Assembly: GCA_013368315.1 (NCBI GenBank)
Contig: JAACJM010000001.1
Location: forward strand, 1 to 64,000
Reading direction: 5' to 3'
Length of the DNA stretch: 64,000 nucleotides
Origin: Tetrapyrgos nigripes
Taxonomy: Eukaryota; Basidiomycota; Agaricomycetes; Agaricales; Campanellaceae
A model generated the notes under the pieces. That model was not told the DNA's origin, did no database searches, and was given only the letters and a program-made list of their open reading frames with translations. Both the position numbers and the translations under genes were made by a program. Shown in pieces: positions 12,535 through 24,362 of the stretch (the first letter of the stretch is position 1; every line of letters begins with the position of its first letter).

Positions 12535-14279
12535 TGTTGGGGTATGACAAAAATACACCATGAATAGGAGCAGACACGTGATACGCTGTACAAAATCACA
12601 GTATACACACTTCGATTTTGGTCCATAATATCAGTTTTTGACGTTCTTTAAGGGAATAAGAGTAGGGTGAGCCCTGAACTGCTAGTTAATACCTAGCGGG
12701 ACTAAGAAAATAACAGTACAATAATATTAAGTGCTTACAAATGGAGAAACAACTCATTCTAAGTACTATGATAGATATGTACAAGTTTGGAGTTATAATA
12801 GCAGACCCACCAAATGATAAAGATAGTCTATAAAGGCTTTCGAATCCTATTATAATGACTAGTACCACTAGCATAATCCAAAGGGACAGTGAAATGCGAG
12901 GTAGCCCCTATTCACGGGCACAGAAACGTGTAAGCAGCACAATCCTCAGCTGAAAGGTCGATCAGAGAAGACAGCACTAAGATCGGACATGCAGACAAGC
13001 ACGCTAGGTCTAGATCTATGTATCAGTAAATCCCATAGTACTAAGACAGCTTTGAGGGAATCTTAAGTATCTGTAAAAGGTACATGTGGACAAAAGTAGG
13101 ACAAAGTATATATGTACAGGATCCCAGAGAGTTCAGCTATCCATCAGTACAGAAGGGATAGTGAACGGACATCTCTACACAGAGATATAAGGGACAGAAG
13201 CACTAAGTTGCAGTACATCTGAACAATCGGAATACAACCCAAACAGGTAACGTTATTTCTGGATAAGGATAAATCCGTCAATAATCGTCTAGCTAGGCGT
13301 TGAAAGCATTGAAGGAGGAATAAGTATGCAAACAGGACTGCAGAAGAGCTGGACTTGTATGTAGGACTCAGTAGTAGAATGTGAATAAAGCAAGATCAGA
13401 GAAAAAGGAAAGGAAAACCAAACGGAATAAAGAAACTATGAGAAAACCCTATGTCCCTAGTGGTCATAAGTGGAGCATTCTGAGTCATAGATGCAATGCT
13501 CACTAACCAGGACGGTACACGAAAACACCAGACGGCTTACAAAGGGAACTGAAGAAAGTTCCTACGAATATTTAGATAATATTGAACAGTTTCTGTATAC
13601 CCTAATAAGCAAGTCTTTACTTATGAGGAAATAGGTAGAACTTGCTAGCGGACTTTTCGATTTGTTTATATTTTCTCTATGTACCTTTTAGCGGACCTTG
13701 AAAAGAAATAGGTAACTGTATAGTTGTAGCTGCGAGTAGTATAAAAGGACCAGATATTACGAGTAGCTACCCAAGCCATGTACTGTAGAGTATTGGATCT
13801 CACTAGCAATAGTAGAGGATGTGAAACACGGACTAAAGCTTCTAAACAAACTTAACTGCGCTCTCTACGAGTATAAACATTGTGTTGAAGATAATAGAGT
13901 TTTAAAATTGAACATTTTTGTGGTTATAACTGTGATCTTTGTGTTGACCTTTTGGTCTATTAAGTGTTGATTTTAAGGCAACTGTGGCCTACAAGTGTTT
14001 GATTTTGGGACTCGTTGATCCCCTTGGTGTTAAACTTGTGTTTATTGTGTTGCATGCTAAGCGCTAACTTCATTGAAAAACCCCAATCAAAAGTACTTAT
14101 AGTACAAGTAAACTGGGAGTTTGAGTACTCTGACTACTCAGAACACTCGTCTCATTTACATTTGTATATGGTTTTGTGTTTGGGTGTAGTTCCTAGCACT
14201 TAATTACAAAAACCACCTATTAACAGTTACTTACAGTTACTTATTTTCTTTGTTCTCTCTTCTTGTCCATAGTCCACAT
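12535..14279 (+). mobile_element. Probable copia 3' LTR and adjoining repeat-derived sequence
   Basis: The stretch starts with TGTTGGGGTATGACA directly after a polypurine tract. It contains a TATAAAAGG box at about 13740, consistent with an LTR promoter, and the sequence CGAGTATAAACA near 13860 could be its end. No genes were seen. The LTR's right border and target duplication could not be fixed, so the extent is a guess. Confidence 0.4.
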
Positions 14280-14319
14280 GTATCTTATTATATATACCTT
14301 AGCTTACCTTAGAGAACCT

Positions 14320-14342
14320 CTGTCTTTGATACTATGAGACAG
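14320..14342. repeat. Near-palindromic subterminal motif, left
   Basis: Arms CTGTCTTTGAT and ATGAGACAG form an imperfect palindrome around the centre. The same motif with two substitutions lies at 20572-20594, on the other side of the transposase gene. Confidence 0.6.
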
Positions 14343-14723
14343 AGGTGAGCCACAGTTCTTATTTCTTTCATGTTTTCACTTTACTTACATACCTAGATTT
14401 ATACACTGTGCCGGTAGTATAGCATCTTTTTCATGCTATGAAATGAAGCTGTTGTAGACTACTTTCTACTCTATGATAGCTTACTCATAGGTTCTTTATC
14501 ATTCTAAATGCTAGGTTAGAATCTACACTATAGGAGACGCACATCAGCCTATGGCCAATTTCAAGAATCACTGTGCTACAGTCTGTTATTCAGTCTATGG
14601 CAGCTTAATTTTTCATCCAAGGATAGCCTCAATTTGAATGTCTGTTGGTTACTTTCAAGCCTATTGTAGTTTATAAGAGAACAGCTGATTCGAGCATTAC
14701 GCTCACTGTCCATTGGGAGATGA

Positions 14724-16373
14724 TTAGCGTGATGACGCACTATATAATAATACTATATTTTCTATAAAAAGAACGCCAGATTCTAGAAGACTTCTTGATT
14801 GAGTTGCTGACGTGGGAGCAGCTGTCGAAACAACGTGCTCAACAACTCTCATCCTCTGACTGCGACCATTCCTTCTGTTCGTCTTCACCAGCACACTGCT
14901 TCCCCTTTCTGCCAGCAGGATCCTCCTCCTCCTCCTCCTCCTCCTCATCTCCCGCTTCCCAGTCCTGGCCCTGGTCCTCATCCTTCTCTTCATTGTCATC
15001 ATTAGAGTCATGGCCAGATGACTCTGCATCGTGTCTCAGGTGTTTTCGTGACTGGCTGGTAGATGAAGATTTATGTTTTCGGGTACTAGTAGGATTGGTG
15101 GAGGTGGATTTTTGTTGGGTCAAGCGGTTGCATTTGGCAGTGTTTGCCTTCTAGTTGTACTTTGCTGGTGGAGTCATGGTGCCAGTGTTGTACCATTTTG
15201 CACGCTGGTTACTGAGAAATTGTTTGACGATGGCAATCGTGGCCCAGTCCCTGATAAAACAGTTGAGAATAGGGTGCCGTTTACACATCTGGGACTCTGT
15301 AAGTATTTTTTTTAGTGGCTTGTGACTTCATAATGACTCACTGCATCTTGGTATGTTGCTCTGTTGCTCACAGGCTGTTCGTTCCAGGGTGTCATAATAT
15401 TCATTCCACTCTTGTAGAAGAGCTGATGAGCGCTGCTCTAGATGGGCACTGTCAGTGAGGAGCACCGGTGAGTAGCAATGACTCACGACTATTGCGTTAT
15501 ATCTCACTTTCTCTCTGTCTAATCCCATTTTCTTGCATATATTCCAGCTTGGACCTGAAGGTCATGGAATTTCCTGCTGGGTGGCCTGGTTTTCACCAAG
15601 TCTCCGTTGCAGCTTGGCGTTTGTGGCTTGTGTTTGAGCGAGTTCGGCTGGTCGAGGTGACAGATCAACAGGGCTGCTACAAGGTACTGGATGACTTACC
15701 TCGTAAGCTAGCGATCAACTCATCCTCTCCAGGCTGCCCCACTCCATCAGGAAGGCTCCCATTGCCACTATCCTCTTCACCGTGATTACCTTCTTCATGT
15801 CCAGCTTTGGGTTGAGGTGAAGTCAATGTTTGTTGTTGATGAAGCTCATGCTCGAGGGTTGGTGCTGTACCTCTCTGAGAGTCAGTTATGTTTTGAGAGG
15901 CTTGCTTTAGTTGTTGGGCATGGTGTTGGTCGAGGACGGGAGCTCTTGGCTGCGCTTGTGGAGACATGCACATGTACCTCGTTGTTGATGGCGGGAACGG
16001 TTTTCCGAGACCTTGGCTTTCTTGAGAGCCTCTGTTGAAGGGATAGGACTTCGGTAAGTGTTTGCAAGTTCAGGGAAGTTTACTAGTACTCACTTTCCAT
16101 TTCCTGGTTCTTTTTAAGCAGTTCTTCATATGTCAGCTGCTCTACGTTGGCGTTGGCCCTAGCAGCCAAAGGGCTGCAATTGTTTTTGTTGGTAGCCCTG
16201 TGATTGGAGGATTTGCTGACATCCTTTGAAGAGCTATCTTTTTTTTTCCCTGTTGAGCTGCTTGTTGGCTTACTTTTGCCAGGTGTGGTAGTGGCTGCAT
16301 GGGTCGCTGTTGGGGCTTTGGAAGCAATAGAGGATGTGGTGGCCTCAGAAGTACTTCTGGTGGCTGCCTCCAT
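14724..16373 (-). pseudogene. Second gene of the CACTA-like element (putative DNA-binding accessory protein)
   Basis: Starting at ATG 16373, the minus strand reads MEAATRSTSEATTSSI, a long Ser/Thr/Lys-rich stretch, and a possible coiled-coil segment VEQLTYEELLKKNQEMES. Further exons follow, separated by short introns: one with QTLTEVLSLQQRLSRKPRSR, one Gln/His-rich, and one with HKSSSTSQSRKHLRHDAESS followed by a run of nine Glu residues. The low-complexity, charged composition and divergent position next to a transposase fit a TnpA-like accessory protein. There is no recognisable catalytic domain. Whether it is intact cannot be judged because the exon joins are uncertain, and with the transposase dead it is probably a relic. 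Confidence 0.4.
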
Positions 16374-16517
16374 GGTGGTGAGGGTAATGACAACACAACG
16401 ACGTTGTGAGCGTTGGCAACAGAAATTTTGTAGTGCAATCATGTGACTATATTTTTGTTTTCTCATCTAAGTCCTTCCACCTGCGTACTGCTCTCATATA
16501 TACCCTTCATTTCAACA

Positions 16518-19500
16518 TGCCTGGCTCCAGAAAGCAATGGTGTGAACATTGCAAGGAATATCAGTCAAAAGCGTGCAAACAAGCACCGCGCTTTCTTATT
16601 TGACCCGTACCCGACTCCCTCTATTCCTGACTCGTCAACTCGCATACCACACACTAACCACGATGACAACCTTTAGCTGCCTTTCTCATCTGGACAACAC
16701 AGCTTTACTGGCAGTGGACTACACAACATCCGGGCTTGGGTCGAAGATGCTGATGATGAAGAGGACTTGATGGATGCCGAAGACTGGACTTCCAAGGAAC
16801 TGGATGACAAAGACAAGAGTAGTGAAGGAGATGAAGAAGAAGATTTTGACTGGGACACTTTTTTAGAACGGTATCGTGCTGTACATGGTAACCTCTCTGC
16901 AGAAGAGCAGTTCGGGGCATCATATGAGCAGGAGGCTGCAGGAGGTATGTCTATCCTCTATGAACATTGTTATAACCCCTTCTGAGATGTCCTTGCAGCT
17001 ATACTGAGTGAATATGACCTCACTATATGTCGAGCTTTTGCTTACAAGCTCACAACACACACCATTGACCAAGCCTTTGCCAAAACCCCATATGCTTTCC
17101 CTCGGCATCCTTCTGACCTTCCTCTACCTAAGCTGGATGGTATATGGTCACGGGTCACTGCCCTCGCCAGCGTAGAGCCCTGTCTTTTTGATTGCTGCCC
17201 CAATTCTTGTTGTGTGTATACTGGACGACACGCCAACCTCGACACCTGCCCTTATTGCCCTGAAAAACGACTTCGCTCCAACGGCAAGCCACGGAAGCAA
17301 TTTACATATATTCCACTCATTCCAAGACTGCAGGCCTTCACTCAGAGTCAGGAAATGACAACAAAGATAGAGTACCGGGTGAAGGAGCACAAGCACAAGC
17401 CTGGCCATCTCAGTGACATTTTTGACAGTACAACATATTGAAAATTGCGCAGACGCCATGTCTACGTTAACAGCCAGTCCCTCCTTCACAAGTATTTTGA
17501 GGATCCCCGTGATATTGCTCTTGGACTCTCGACTGATGGTTTTGCACCCCACAAACGATGAAAAAAGACAGCCTGGCCATTAATCCTTTTCATCCCGATA
17601 TTTGTTTCCACATCGAAAACATCCTCTCTCTTGGTGTAATTCCGGGCCCCAAGAAGCCTCATGACATCGATTCTTTCTTATGGCCCCTTCTAGAGGAGTT
17701 GTCTCTCCTGGCGCATGGTGTGCACTCTTATGATGTGGTTAACAATGTCATTTTTGCACTCCAGGTGTACCTGATCACAGACTTTGGTGATATTCTGGCT
17801 GTATATGAAGGGTCACAACGCAAAATCTCCATGTCGCATGTGCACCATTGTCGGAGTCGTTGGCCCTAATGATCCCCAAACCAACTATGTCCCTCTCAAC
17901 CGGACATGGATTGACAAAGACAATGAGATTAGAGCATATGGTCCCAAAAACCTTCCTATACATACCCATGATGACCTTCTTGCCCAGGCTGCTGAAGTAC
18001 AGGCAGCTCCTACCAATGTGCAGGCAGAACGCCTTGCTCGGCAATATGGCATCAAGGAAATCCCAGCGTTATCTTTTCTCGACTCCCTCATTTTTCCAAC
18101 GTCCTTCCCTTACGACTTTATGCACCTTATATGGGAGAACCTCATCAAAAACCTCATTCTCCACTGGACTGGCCAGTTTAAAGGTCTTGACGATGGGTCC
18201 GAGAACTACACAATAGAGAAGGCTGTTTGGGAGGCTATTGGTGTGGAAGCAGCAGCATCAGGTGCTACCATTCCTTCTATGTTTGGTGCACGGGTACCTG
18301 ACATCGCAAACAACAAGACCACCATCAACACAGAGATGTGGTCCTTCTGGACAATGTATCTTGGGCCAGTTCTTCTGCAGAAGTGTCTTGGCAAGAAGTT
18401 TTACGACCATTTCATACTTCTCGTCAAACTCTTGACCAAATGCCTTCAATTTGACATCACGATTGAGGAAGTCAACAAGATTCGAGAGGGGTTCGTGGAA
18501 TGGGTGCAGAAATGTGAGAAGTGAGTGACACCATATTTGTATCATGTCTGCGTTGGCTAAAGTGGATAACTGCACAGATATTATTATCAATACTCACCAG
18601 AGCGTGTATCAGCTTGTCCACTCACAATACATGCACTTCTTCACATTGCGGATAGCATTGAGACTATGGGACCCGTGTGGTGCTACTGGGCCTTTCCTAT
18701 GGAACGTTATTGCAGTTCCCTTCAACCAGCTATCCAAAGCCGGCGTTTTCCATATTGTTCACTGGATCGTTATGTGTTGGAGACTGCACAGCTGACGCAG
18801 ATCAAACTTTGCTACAATGTCATTGAGGAGCTGAAGTTAGGGCCATCCAAAGCCAATCCACCACAAGGCTCATCAGAGCTTTGCTCGAGTAAGTCCACTG
18901 TTCCAAACTCAATAATTCTTTCAACTGACTTATCTCAAACTTTATTGCAGCTCCCGATTACCTTCTCTGTCCTCCCAAGGCACAGTCACCTGAAGGACAT
19001 CTGTCTGCAGGTTTAATTACTAGTATCTGCACAGCACTTGTCACCTGATTCAACATTGAACATGTACCAGGCCAGAAGAAGAAGAGAATACCAATTGGAG
19101 TGATCCGACAGCACTTCAAGTCAGTGTTAAGTCCGGGCAGATCCTAGCGTTAGGAAACACGTCGGACCCGAGCGGAAGTCTTATTGGGGTTTTTGGGAAA
19201 GGATAAAGACGAATCCGGGTGGAACCGGTAGTCTCTGAGATTGAAGTATAAGGAAGACATGGAATGGAATCCGTTAGGACGGTACTATGTTGTCTGAAGT
19301 CGGATGAAGTTAGGAGACCAGCTAATTCGATTTTAGACTTAAGCTATCTACTACAAAGTTGCTAGCTTAAGTACTACTTCGGAAACTATCGGAATGAAGA
19401 GGAGTAAGATAGGGATGGTTCAGAAATAAAGGAAAAGCACATGGTGCTATTGGAGATGGATGGAGTACTGCAGAACGAAGTGGAAACAAAGTGGAACAAA

Positions 19501-20315
19501 TTGGAGATGAAGTGGAGTAAGTTTTGGAGATTAGATACGGGCTATCCGGTAGTTATCTGAAATGAATCACGGGTTCCCAGATGGGATCCGTTTGTGGAGA
19601 TTAATAGTGGAGTTCGGATATGAAATCGGAAATGAATTATTGGAAAGTGTTCGGGATGAAAGGGAATGAAGTCTGAAATAAAAGAAAGAGAAGTTCGGAA
19701 AAGAATCGGATGCGATCAGAAAGATGTATGGAAGCATAGATATTACAGTCAGCTGAGGTTGAAATCTGGGGATGTGTGCGCCAAGTTGACTCTGAGGAAG
19801 GTGAAACTATTCGTGCTTCATGCATAGGTGGCACAGCTCAAGAAGATTCAAGAGATGCTACATTTATATGTGTAAGTAAGAGTGTCATTCTTAAAACTTG
19901 TCAGGTTCTTCTCAGCTGATGTCTATCTTTCCAGTATCAGGCATATGTTGATTTACATGCTCAGATGACCAACCATTGACAAAAGCTTGTTCTCCAGGAC
20001 TTTTACGGTCAGCTAGAACAGATCATTGTTATTCGTTTCACTGAACAGGCAGTCTGTCAAGCACTCAAGCTGACCTCTGGAGAAGACATCTGCCTCGCAG
20101 CTATCCGTACCTGCAAATTGGACAAGAAGCAACCTCTTAGTGATACTGGTATGGACATGCACTTCTATTCTGGGTTTGGTGCATTGGATGTTATTGGTAT
20201 TGAGAGCATCCAATCTCTTATGGGTAGGGTCAGGGATAGGAATAAGGCAGGTTGGGTGTTGTTGGACCGTAGTGGTACACTCAGAAGGACTCTATATATA
20301 GATTCAGATGAATGA
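16518..20315 (+). pseudogene. Tnp2-like (Transposase_21-related) transposase, degenerate
   Basis: Starts MPGSRKQWCEHCKEYQ (zinc-finger-like). Conserved blocks follow: DCCPNSCCVYTG, CPYCPEKRLRSNGKPRKQFT, DIALGLSTDGFAPHKR, VIPGPKKPHDIDSFLWP, KGHNAKSPCRMC, FPYDFMHLIWENLIKNL, and PERVSACPLTIHALLHIADS. This order is that of the Tnp2 family of CACTA-type transposases found widely in Agaricomycetes. Lesions include in-frame TGA codons near 17439 and 17559, each where the family usually has Arg. Frameshifts occur near 17570 and 17800, and a 623-bp LTR sits at 19125-19747. Reading resumes across the LTR (IRQHFKS, then AEVEIWGCVRQVDSEEG) and runs to the C-terminal block MHFYSGFGALDVIGIESIQS. The protein cannot be made in this state. 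Confidence 0.8.
19125..19747 (-). mobile_element. Solo LTR, family B, inserted in the transposase gene
   Basis: Starts TGTTAAGTCC and ends ATTACA, flanked by the perfect 5-bp target duplication GTCAG (19120-19124 and 19748-19752). A relative in the opposite orientation lies at 36990-37633. Both share a conserved centre with CTTAAGCTAGCAA and GTAGTAGATAGCTTAAG. No internal region remains, so this is the product of LTR-LTR recombination. Confidence 0.9.
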
Positions 20316-20571
20316 ATGACAATTCTTTTACTACTAAAAATCATCCTACCAAAGGCTAATTTCTTGGTTCATTACTTTTTCGTTGTGTAGACTATTTACT
20401 TGTTTACTTTTCAGCCTATGTTTGTATATTTGGTTGGTTACTTTCTAGTCTATGACATAGCGTGTCTTTAATCATAGGCTGATCTGGCCTATCATTCTGC
20501 GATAGACTAGATTTCAACCTATGCTACCCCCACAGTGATATTCTCTCGTATTCTATCTAGGTACTTACATT

Positions 20572-20594
20572 CTGTCTTCGATACTACGAGACAG
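20572..20594. repeat. Near-palindromic subterminal motif, right
   Basis: Counterpart of 14320-14342: CTGTCTTCGAT then ACGAGACAG. It lies beyond the transposase stop among CCTATG/CATAGG copies, as expected near the right end of the element. Confidence 0.6.
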
Positions 20595-20803
20595 AGATTC
20601 ATATTCTCTCATATTCTATCTAGGGCTACATTCTAACACTTGTATACTGGTATCTGAATACATCTCGATTCCATCCACTGCTGAACGAATCTCTTTTGTT
20701 TTTGCATGCTTATGGTCTTTCTCTGGAGCTTACCCTTCATCACAGCCAAGTTGTTGGGGTTTGAGGTCTCCAATGACTTCCTGCTTTAATCTCATCCCAT
20801 GTT

Positions 20804-21272
20804 TGTCACGAACTGCTACAGTTCTTTGTCCTCCTTCCTCTTCTACTACATTATTGAACCAATTTTCTGATCATTTGTCTATTGCATTTCCTCGATAAAC
20901 CTTTTAAACCTTATATTACTGACTTTGAACCTTATAGAACCTGTCAAACTCTATAATAACTGTCAATCAATCTTCCATTCCATCGATCCTATCTTTACCC
21001 TACATTTCTCCACTTTCCCCTACATTTCTCCTATTTCTCCTATCTTTCTCCTATCACTTATTCATTGCTCTTCTATATAAACCACTAGACATTCTAACTA
21101 GTCCTTTAGTTCATTCAATTCATCTCTGCTCCGTACTAGTACTACGCAGTGTAGAGCATAGTCAGCTTACTCATTTCTCTTTCTCTATCTCTATCTCTCA
21201 ATCAATCACTTTGTATCTGTCTTCAAACTGTGTGACTTGGGTGGTTATTCAAGTGTATCGACAACCTTGACA
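20804..21272 (+). mobile_element. Solo LTR, family A
   Basis: Starts TGTCACGAACTGCTACAG and ends CCTTGACA. It is flanked by the perfect 5-bp target duplication ATGTT (20799-20803 and 21273-21277). It contains CTTCTATATAAACC (TATA box), ACTACGCAGTGTAGAGC and GTGTGACTTGGGTGGTT, all shared with the other family A copies. Confidence 0.92.
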
Positions 21273-21839
21273 ATGTTTCTCTTGCAAACCAGGCTTGTGT
21301 GCTGCTTGGGAAAGTGCCTGGAACCCTTATGTTGCTTTGAGTGAGCGTTGTTCATTCTTGCTATAATTACAACAACACTACCCCAGTTTCGACCCATGAG
21401 TCCAATTTGCATCAATATTGCATCCTTTTCAGTGTCAGATTCACTTTCATCATGTCGTGTCTTGACTACAAGTTTTGTAAGGTACTGTCCTATGTTGTAT
21501 TGTCTTGACTCACACTGTCACCAAACAATAAATTTGACTCTCAGTACCATAACCACATGACATCAACCATTTGCCATGCTATACTCGAAATTCTCTTTGT
21601 GTGACACAGCAGCATAATATCCAGTCATTCTTGTTGAAGATGCCCTGGAGTCTCTGAGTCACTGTCTCAAGAGAATGAAGCTGCCTGATGAAGCAATTGG
21701 TTCACAAAGATTGCCGTAACTCATAGGATGGGGTTGAGGTGAAGAGTATGTTGGTAGAGTTGTTGATGAATGGCTCTGAATTACAGTATGCTTTTACAAT
21801 TTAATATGTTTCTATGTACTTGACTGACAACTCTTCTAG

Positions 21840-22260
21840 CAAAATTGCTCATTCCCCAGTCTTTTTCAAAGTCGACTGTCCAACACCCTTCATTATACCA
21901 TGGTCCTACTTTGATTAGGAGCCTTGGACTAACTGACAAGACCGTCACACTGCTGGCATCTGGAGGCATTGGAATTGCACAATTTCTCGCATGTTTACCA
22001 GCTAAAGTGGGGTATGTTTGGCTCACCATCTTTGTAACTGTGGCATCTACTGACCAGGCTTTGATAACTTGTACCATGCTAATAGGAAGGAAACTGTTAA
22101 GTGCAGTCATGGTGTTGTCTCATTTCTCCATTGCTATCCTTGTAAGATTGACCAAGCTTCTACATGTTACAATACCTTACAATCTGTGCAGATCTCTCTT
22201 TTCTTGGATAGTTGGACTAATCATTCTGCTGCTGCTTGGGCTGCGATTGGGTGAATACCA
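21840..22260 (+). pseudogene. MFS sugar-transporter fragment
   Basis: The frame reads YHGPTLIRSLGLTDKTVTLL followed by ASGGIGIAQFLACLPA. After a probable intron (donor near 22013, acceptor near 22056) come LIGRKLLSAVMVLSHFSIAI and then HSAAAWAAIG. This is the middle of a 12-TM sugar porter: the helix 7-8 loop, the RxGRK motif and the following helix. The first six helices, the PESPR motif and the C-terminus are missing and reading frames do not join cleanly, so it is a relic. It is hemmed in by LTRs on both sides. Confidence 0.6.
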
Positions 22261-23201
22261 AGGCATACCTTGTTCTTTTACCTGTCGCTGATGCTTAAAA
22301 GGTGAGAGCAGCATCTGTCACTCGCAGTGCAGGCAGAGACAACATAACTGTGATGAAGAGCTGGTGCTAGATTTACAAAGCCCTGTGTAGTGTTAAATGT
22401 AGATACAATAAATGTTCTTCAGTATTGGGTCTTGCGTCCTGTCAGTGGTGCGCTGCACTAAATTATTTTTTTGCTTTGTAAGACTCATACTCATGAATTA
22501 CATGTGATCAAAAATTTGACTACAGTTAGCAGCTGTCCAGTTTAGAAGACTAGGTACATTCCCCAGGCAGTGAGGATAACACCAGGCTGGCTGACTCCCA
22601 TCAGTGGCGACAAGACCGGAGCAGGACTGTCATTCCCACGTCCTCAAATTTGCCTGTTGTTGAGCAGCAACTTGAACAACTCCTTCTACAACCTTGGGAA
22701 AGCTGGAAACTTCATTGTGTGGAGGCTGAGGCTGTTCCTCAGGCCTTTATAACTCTTTTCACTTGGCTACAAGCCTTGAATCCCAAACTTCTCTTGCTCA
22801 TCACCATGCTGCTGTATTTCACCCAACAAGTCCTCGCACAAGCACTGGTCAATGATGTCATCTCTTGGCTGCCTGGATTACTATTACTTGCAACCGTGCT
22901 TTACACTGCATTAGGGACAACTTCTGAATGATTTTTCGCCATCAAACTGGTTGCTGGGTTGTTCCTTTTCTCCAGACTACCCATGATATTGCTCTCCAGG
23001 ATGCGAAAAGTGACTTGGGTGGTGAAAGCCTGTCATTTCATTTTGGGAATACATACTGCTCATGGAAAATACAACTTTTGGATCAGAGCAGATGACATCA
23101 TGTCTGATGTGAAAACAGAAGTGCTGGAAAAGGTGACAGATATTCTTCATTGTGTGGTGTGGGAGGATGTAACAGGCAAATTTCCAAGCTTGGATGAACA
23201 G
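22261..23201 (+). other. Degraded coding-like sequence of unknown origin
   Basis: Two frames read as protein-like. At 22650-22931 there is a segment with PVVEQQLEQLLLQPWESWKL and two hydrophobic stretches. At 22959-23255 there is one with VTDILHCVVWEDVTGKFPSL, ending DEQ exactly where a solo LTR enters. After the LTR a different frame reads VDVENEEAAIQAIAAQM. I do not recognise the family. This looks like an old, broken gene. Confidence 0.3.
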
Positions 23202-23680
23202 TGTCACAAACTGCTACAGTTCTTTGTCCTCCTTGTTCCTTTACTTCATCATTAAACCCAGAATTCCTTCATCATTTGTCTATTGTGTTTCCTCGTTAGT
23301 TTATACTCAGATTCATACTCAATGAACCCTATAACTTCTGTCAAACTCTAAAATAACTGTCAATCATTCTTCTATGACTTGGTACCTATATCTATCCATA
23401 TTTGATCTATTATTCTCATCTTTGATACATCATATGGCCATTGCTCTATTTCGTTAACTCTTTCTTGTCCCTTAGACTTTCTCATATATACTTGTGATCT
23501 TTTGTAATGATTCCCCAGTTTCCCCAGTTCTTTCACTTCATCTCTGCTCCATACTACTACTACACAGTGTAGAGCCTAGTCAGCTTACTCTTATTTCTCT
23601 ATCTATCTCTTTACTCTCAATCGATCTAGTTTCTGTGTGACTTGGGTGGTTTGTTATTAAGTGTAATGGCAACCCTGACA
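23202..23680 (+). mobile_element. Solo LTR, family A
   Basis: Starts TGTCACAAACTGCTACAG and ends AACCCTGACA. It is flanked by the perfect target duplication AACAG (23197-23201 and 23681-23685). It shares CAGTTCTTTGTCCTCC and GTGTGACTTGGGTGGTT with the other copies. Confidence 0.92.
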
Positions 23681-24362
23681 AACAGTTGTTGATGTGGAGA
23701 ACGAGGAGGCTGCAATTCAGGCCATAGCAGCACAGATGGTTCACCATCCACATTCACAAAGTCCTCTTTGAGCTTTGGCCATGCAGAAAGCAGATGGAGA
23801 ACCATATGTTTTAGATCTTGACCAGATCAATTTGGATGCCACTGCTTGTTACATTGATTTCCATTCATATGCACCAGAGTCTGCCAAGGTCTCTGCATTG
23901 CTGTGTGAACTTGCACACTCTTACTTTGTTGTAACCCAACATATCAAGCAACATGCTTTGACATGGTCAGGGGGCACTGCTCTGGAGCCAGGAACTCTCG
24001 TGTGAATTAAAGTGGGCCAGTCACTCTGGATTGCCATCCTCAGTGGTGCTCTCTTGGAGAACAGACAACTCATGTTCCAGAATTTAGCTGGAAGATGGTC
24101 TTGTAGAGGTGCCTCTGCAGATGAAGCCTACCTCACTCGCCTGGATGCAATTCTGGGGGTTTTACAACCTTATGCGAATACACCAGAGTTCTTTGACCTC
24201 GTTTTCAGTGGTAGATTAAGTCGACAAACATACATACCTTTCCTGATAGCAGGTATAATAGGACAAATCATCATCTGCTATTTCATAAGTATCGGTACCA
24301 CTGCTAGAGTATGGATGAGTGTTGCATTGGCAAACACACTGTTTGCAGGGAGGCTGGTGGAT

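Larger units (their letters stand above)
14280..20650 (+). mobile_element. Tnp2/CACTA-like DNA transposon relic
   Basis: Contains a degenerate Tnp2-like transposase on + (16518-20315) and a second, divergent gene on - (14724-16373), an arrangement typical of CACTA-type elements. Both flanks carry many short copies of CCTATG/CATAGG and one copy each of a near-palindromic 23-bp motif (14320-14342 and 20572-20594) with arms CTGTCT and AGACAG. Such subterminal repeats are the usual binding sites for the element's own DNA-binding protein. Exact terminal repeats and target duplication were not found, so the limits are approximate. A solo LTR at 19125-19747 interrupts it. Confidence 0.6.
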
